DNA of 64,000 nucleotides, from positions 2,820,001-2,884,000 of the forward strand of contig JAPTHN010000025.1 of NCBI GenBank assembly GCA_026936325.1. The letters run 5' to 3'. Every line of letters begins with the position of its first letter. Position 1 is the stretch's first letter. Shown here one piece after another: positions 59,350 through 64,000 of this stretch. The position numbers and the translations under genes are program-made. The notes under the pieces are model-generated. The model did not search any database and was not told the DNA's origin. It saw nothing but the letters and a program-made list of their open reading frames with translations. This DNA comes from Platynereis dumerilii. Lineage: Eukaryota; Annelida; Polychaeta; Phyllodocida; Nereididae.

Positions 59350-59458
59350 GTAATAGAGGCTGAGTCCTAGCCCGGACACCCGACCGCCCGATGGGACGGA
59401 CAAGTTTTGACCAAAGTGATAACAATACCTTCATCAAACTTCGCTTGCTGAAGGTAAA
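59350..59458 (-). repeat. End of a repeat family (inverted copy at 47541)
   Basis: Reverse strand CTTCAGCAAGCGAAGTTTGA, AAGGTATTGTTATCACTTTG, CGGGCGGTCGGGTGTCCGGG. Just inside, 59165-59220 resembles 52565-52620 (CATGTACATGCAATAATGGC). Positions 59460-60090 hold nothing I recognise. Confidence 0.65.
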
Positions 59459-60095
59459 AGCAGTGTAGTTGTGGTTGTTTAGCATTGACACAAAGGCAAG
59501 ACATCACCTGTTTCACTTACAAACAGCACTGCAAGGAATACAACTTCAAAGCAGTTATTACAGATCTCGTATAAGTGTGCCATGTTCCATGTGAATATAT
59601 GCACAAATGATGTCAGTATTGCAATACTGACATCACTATTGGCACTCCAAGCTTGAGTGTTGATTCCAACTGCTACCAACAAGTCAGGTATGGGCTGTCT
59701 AAGTGTGAATGACAATTGATTAATCTGCATTCATTGGTATTATATGGTTGTTTGATTCAGTTGGAGCAGGTGAAACTGATATGTTTGAGCCCCTTGCTTG
59801 ATCCATCATGGACATTCATGGTGCCCTGTTCCGAAATTTCTCATTTAGGGCAGCACTTTGTGGCTTTTCAGCCTTTTAGGCGAGATCTGCGCTAAAGAAA
59901 CTGTTCAGAATTGATGACTGGAATGGGGATGATGGGGAGATTTTTTGGAAGTGAACGCGGCGGTGTTGCATGGGCATCCCAGAGGACGAGAAATGGGGGG
60001 GGGGGACGGGTAGTTGCTCCCCAAAAATTTGGGAAAAAGGCCAGACAAGGAGGCTAAGAATTCAATCATCAAATAAACATTATTGGAAATCAGTG

Positions 60096-60127
60096 AATAA
60101 CAATAACAATAACAACAACAATAACAA
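60096..60127. repeat. (AACAAT)n tail of the antisense LINE
   Basis: The microsatellite abuts the complement of AATAAAAATTTG; on the minus strand it is the 3' tail, as in CR1/L2-type LINEs. Confidence 0.85.
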
Positions 60128-60291
60128 ATTTTTATTTAACGTCACACTACAAGTAAAAAGACAACACTAGCCACAAGGCTATTGGGTGACAAGTAGAAAC
60201 AAAGAAATAAAAACCAATGAAATATGTACAATGAAAGAATGATGCATATATGTGGAAGATGACATTGACAAAAAATTGTTGGCCTGATAAT

Positions 60292-63284
60292 CTAGCTGTC
60301 TAATCTTTCTCTGCCGTACAGTAATTCATTAAGATCATTTACATTAAAATCTGCATGGCGCAGTAAGCATTTGAAATTATTTAAATTATCAGCTGTCTTA
60401 GTAACATTAGGTAAGCTATTCCAAATTTTGGGTCCCATGTACCGGAAACATTTTTGACCGTACTTAAATGTCCTAGGCCTTCGGAGTACATAATTATTGA
60501 CTTGCCTATTACTGTATCCATTATTACATTTATTAAAAAGCTGAGATATATAAGAGGGGGTGATATCATTGTAACATTTAAACATTTCTACTGCAATTTT
60601 ATAAGCATTTAGTTTCACAATACCTTGTATATCATATTTTGATAAAAGTTCTGCACTATTACATTCAAAATCATTATAAACAAAACGAATAGCTCTATTT
60701 TGGACCTTTTGTAACTTGACAATGTCACCCTTATTACAGAAAGCCCATATTAAAGGGCAATAGTCAAAATTGGCTTTAATAAATGAATTATAGATTGCTA
60801 CCTTGGTCTCTTCATCAAGGACATTACATAATCTATATATGGCATTAACCTGTTTGCCGGTCTTTTTACAAACATAATCAATATGACTACTAAAATCCAT
60901 TTTGTTGTCAATAAGGACACCCAGATGTTTAACAACAGATTGACATTTTATCAATGACCCTGAATATTGAGATATTCTAAATCAGGAGAAGAACCAAATA
61001 TGATTACCTGAAACTTATCAGGGTTAGAGATCATACCGTTTACATCAAACCACTTGGAAATACTGACAATATTGTTTTCAAGAAGTTTCTTAAGATTGAC
61101 ATTTGTTTTAGCTGAGCAAGAAAGAACATTATCATCTGCATAATTATATATGGTACTGTTTGTAGTTACATGGAACACATCATTAATGAAAATATTAAAA
61201 GCAGATGGCCCGATAACCGAGCCCTGCGGAACACCTTTCACAATTTTTGACCATTTACTGTAATTATTATCAATTTTAACTCGCTGACTTCTACTAGTTA
61301 AATAACTATTGAAAAATGTAAGAACATTATTATCACAACCATATGCCTTAAGCTTGGCTAATAAAAGCCAATGAGGAATGACGTCGAACGCCTTACTTAG
61401 ATCTATGCAAACAGCACCTGTACATAAATTACTATCAAGTGATAGTTTCCAGTCCTCTACAGACTTTAATACAACTGATTGTGTATTATAACACTTCCTG
61501 TACGCAGACAGGTTATCATGATAAATGCTATTCAGAAAATCATTTAACTGCTCACTTACAATTCTCTCAATTACTATAGCCATACTAGGCAAAACACTGA
61601 CAGGCCTGTATTTACTTTTGTCCAAATTGTTATCTTTTTTAAATATAGGAGACACTTCAGCCTTTTTAAGTTCTGATGGAAAACATCCCTTTTGAAGAAA
61701 CATATTAACAAGCACAGATATCGGAGATACTAAAGCAGAAGCGCCTAGCTTCAAAAGTTTTGGAGGAATGCCGTCGTGACCAGTAGACTTCTGAGGATTA
61801 ATATTCCTGAGTGTCCGTGAGACTTGCGATTGAGATACAACGCCAAAGGAAAACGAATTCCCCTGATGATTGTCCGCAATTTTCTTTATGCTTGGATGAT
61901 CACGATAATGTCCTATGATGTCACATAAGGATGAATTTTCGAAATTCTCCGTAATTCCCATGTCACTTGTGACAGAGGAGAAGTAATTGTTGAAAATATC
62001 AGCAACACACTTGGGGTCGTTCACTATCGCATCGCCTTCTTGAAGTTTTATGCAGCTCTGGTTCTTACTCTTGTTGCTAAGATACAGGCGCACAGTACTC
62101 CAAAAGCTTTTTGAATTGCTGGAATTGGAGCACTTATCCCTGAAGTATCTCTGCATGGATACCTTCTTCAAAGATACAAAGTGATTTCGTTTAGATCGAT
62201 AATCAATCCACTTTGCATTGTTGTGACGATCCTTTCTGGCCTTGTTGTGTGCCAACCTCTTCCTATACATCGCCTGTCGGAGCTCCTTATTCATGAAAGG
62301 TGCGTCACTGTGTTTGATGACTTTCTTCTTCATAGGAGCGTGACTGTCTAAAACATCCGTCAGTAGATGACTAAAGACCCAATAACTGTCATCGATATCA
62401 TCGAAGATATCAGCGACTTGAAATGGAACCGAATTTAAATCTGCGATAAAAGAGTCTTGATTAAACTTCTTAAAACTTCTGTATAATTTAGTCCTAGGCT
62501 TGAGATGGGGAACACAAATTTTAGTTGCCATGCAGACAAGATTATGGTAGTCACTCAATCCGCAATCATAATTAATATGTGAAATAAACCTCCTTGGTCT
62601 GCTAACATACATATGATCTATCAAGCTGGGTGTTGTTTTAAAGCACGTGGGCTCCTTGACAATAGTCTTTAGATTACATCCATTCAGGAGATCTCTTAGG
62701 GCCGAGCTTTTGTTATCATTCTTCAGCATATCAATGTTTGTATCCCCCATGATAAAAATCATTTCACTGATGGAGAGCATTCTATCAGTCAAGGTGTTAA
62801 GACTATTTAAGAATAGATGAACATCGGCAGAGGGTGGCCTGTAAATAGTGGCAATAATCCATTTCTCCTTGTTTACAGATATTTGAACACATAAACTATG
62901 AAAAGCTTCATTGTTAACCTCAACTTCATGTTTGCGATTGAAAGGTATATCGCTTCTGATGAAGGTCATGATGCCCCCACTTCTTTCTGAGACATCTTCT
63001 CTCGTAATGGCATAATCATGTGGACGGAACTGAGCGTCGGGGAACGACTCATCGATCTTGGTCTCCAGGACACTGAAGTAATCAAGTAAATAGGAATCGA
63101 AAATGTCCTTAAGACATAGATACTTATTCCTCAGACTGTTTATATTTAAAAATCCTAAAATGAGACTGCTGGGGCATCGGGTGCGTAAGGCTCGAAGTTC
63201 TTTCCAGTTGTCTATGTCAGGTTTGTAATTTGCATAATTGTGACAATCAGTACCAACATTGTCATTTTCAGTAAAATTTATCAA
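60292..63284 (-). CDS. LINE ORF2: APE endonuclease and reverse transcriptase
   Basis: About 997 codons in two overlapping frames (60951-63284 and 60292-60954). Endonuclease: LGFLNINSLRNK, LETKIDESF, SGGIMTFIR, IYRPPS, MGDTNIDML, SLIDHMYV and LSDYHNLV. RT: STGHDGIPPKLLK, KYRPVSVLPS, CIDLSKAFDVIPH, GVPQGSVIGPSAF and NYADDNVLS. Behind it come YCPLIWAFC and WNSLPNVTK, a conserved LINE tail. The two frames meet at about 60951-60962: the first ends NIQGH then stop, whereas the second reads LIKCQSVVKHLGVL; one missing base explains it. The start is the Met at 63282-63284 (MINFTENDN). Confidence 0.9.
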
Positions 63285-63455
63285 TTCATCTTGTTGTGCA
63301 ATAATTTTGTCACAAATATCAGTATAATAGTCACAGGTAGCATCATGTAAAAACAGAGGAGACTCAAATAGAGTACAGTCTTCATTGTCTAAAACACTTC
63401 TGTTAAAAGCACCATCACTGGAGAGAACAAAGGCACTCTCTTCTTGGCCGGGGTC

Positions 63456-64000
63456 CTAGTAGTCACTTGAAAGGCACACCTTCGCCTTGTGGCCCAAGCC
63501 ATTACACGAATGGCATTGAACTGGTTTACCATGTCTGCAGACTTCCGATGCATGGTTAGGTTCACCACAGAAACTACATCCATTTTGCGCTCTGCGACCA
63601 CCTCCATTTTGCATCCTGTTGTTATGAGGCATGGGACGACTCGTATGTGTAGGCCTTTTTCTTGAACTAGGAATGACCATAGGCCAATCATCGTAGGCTT
63701 CCGTATGATAGACCCTGTTGTTTCGCACGTCTCTGACTCGATCGCTGTCTTTGCTAGATGTTGAGTCTTTATTGCTTTTGATTTGTTTAGCACCATTGTC
63801 AGACTGTTTATTGTTAACAGCACGTTGAGATGTTTTGCAGACATCATTATAGTCTGCTTTTGGCCGTAGTTCAAGGTTTTTCGCCAGTCGCTGTGTGCCG
63901 AGGCGCGACAAGTGCACGCCGTCTTTTTGGAGATAGCCATCATTCACTTGTCCGTTGCGAAGGACAAAACTTTCCTCATTGTTCACAAATTTTGTACCAG
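63456..64000 (-). CDS. LINE ORF1, C-terminal part: SGNH esterase end and CCHC knuckles
   Basis: The frame is open from the window edge (GTKFVNNEESFVLRNG) to a stop at 63456-63458. DGVHLSRLGTQRLAKNL is the last block of the SGNH/GDSL esterase domain seen in CR1 ORF1 (Asp and His of the catalytic set). It is followed by a charged linker and two zinc knuckles, CSFCGEPNHASEVC and CHSCNGLGHKAKVC. An esterase ORF1 places the element in the CR1 group. ORF2 starts about 170 bases further on. Confidence 0.85.
   Translation of the reverse strand, partial: GTKFVNNEESFVLRNGQVNDGYLQKDGVHLSRLGTQRLAKNLELRPKADYNDVCKTSQRAVNNKQSDNGAKQIKSNKDSTSSKDSDRVRDVRNNRVYHTEAYDDWPMVIPSSRKRPTHTSRPMPHNNRMQNGGGRRAQNGCSFCGEPNHASEVCRHGKPVQCHSCNGLGHKAKVCLSSDY

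Larger units (their letters stand above)
60128..64000 (-). mobile_element. Nearly intact CR1-type LINE (5' end beyond the window)
   Basis: Two ORFs in order on the minus strand, a polyadenylation signal (AATAAA in TTTTTATT, about 60129-60136) and a short-repeat tail. ORF1 has an esterase end and zinc knuckles; ORF2 has endonuclease and RT. Only one frame break was seen across 3 kb of ORF2, so this is the youngest element in the window. Confidence 0.9.

Overview
This window is animal DNA. It has spliced exons with GT/AG borders and phased introns, tRNA-derived SINEs, APE-type LINEs, a Penelope-like element and many MITEs. The repeat mix and an AT-rich, low-gene-density layout suggest an aquatic invertebrate (echinoderm, hemichordate, lancelet, cnidarian or mollusc grade); the sequence alone does not fix the phylum.

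The one convincing host gene runs on the + strand from before 1543 (its 5' end lies outside the window) to a stop at 29215. Seven exons with compatible phases encode the C-terminal part of a transmembrane mucin: a Ser/Thr-rich repeat exon (1543-3329), an SEA domain split over two exons (3743-3858 and 14026-14233) with the self-cleavage motif GSIII, a Cys-rich module (17625-17847), a membrane segment with a basic stop-transfer (18238-18390) and a short cytoplasmic tail (28826-28862, 29048-29215) ending in a PDZ-ligand-like SGL. The introns, up to 10 kb, are packed with mobile DNA.

Intron content, left to right: a foldback MITE (721-1285), a TA-flanked MITE next to the SEA exon (3446-3722), a SINE with target duplication (3979-4275), a 5-kb TIR element carrying other SINEs (4368-9406), a broken Penelope-like element (about 11058-12285), a 1.06-kb foldback with 8-bp target duplication (14306-15365), and a younger LINE (about 21670-25085) inserted head-on into an older LINE of a similar family.

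Downstream of 29215 the window is almost wholly repeats: several TA-flanked nonautonomous elements (30488-31484, 34607-35535, 42933-44449, 50999-51882), a hAT-like element nested in one of them (42960-43925), a 188-bp satellite with a dimeric higher-order pattern (40627-42675), LINE fragments (31969-33425, 46330-46890, 47816-48654), and a hAT-like foldback (48655-49531) that splits LINE codons. The region 53.8-58.8 kb holds a decayed copy of a protein family of unknown function that is multicopy in invertebrates, flanked by inverted arms and itself hit by a SINE with a perfect 14-bp target duplication. The right end (about 60128-64000) is a nearly intact antisense CR1-type LINE with an esterase/zinc-knuckle ORF1 and an endonuclease-RT ORF2. 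One orphan exon-like stretch at 38481-38609 might belong to another host gene.
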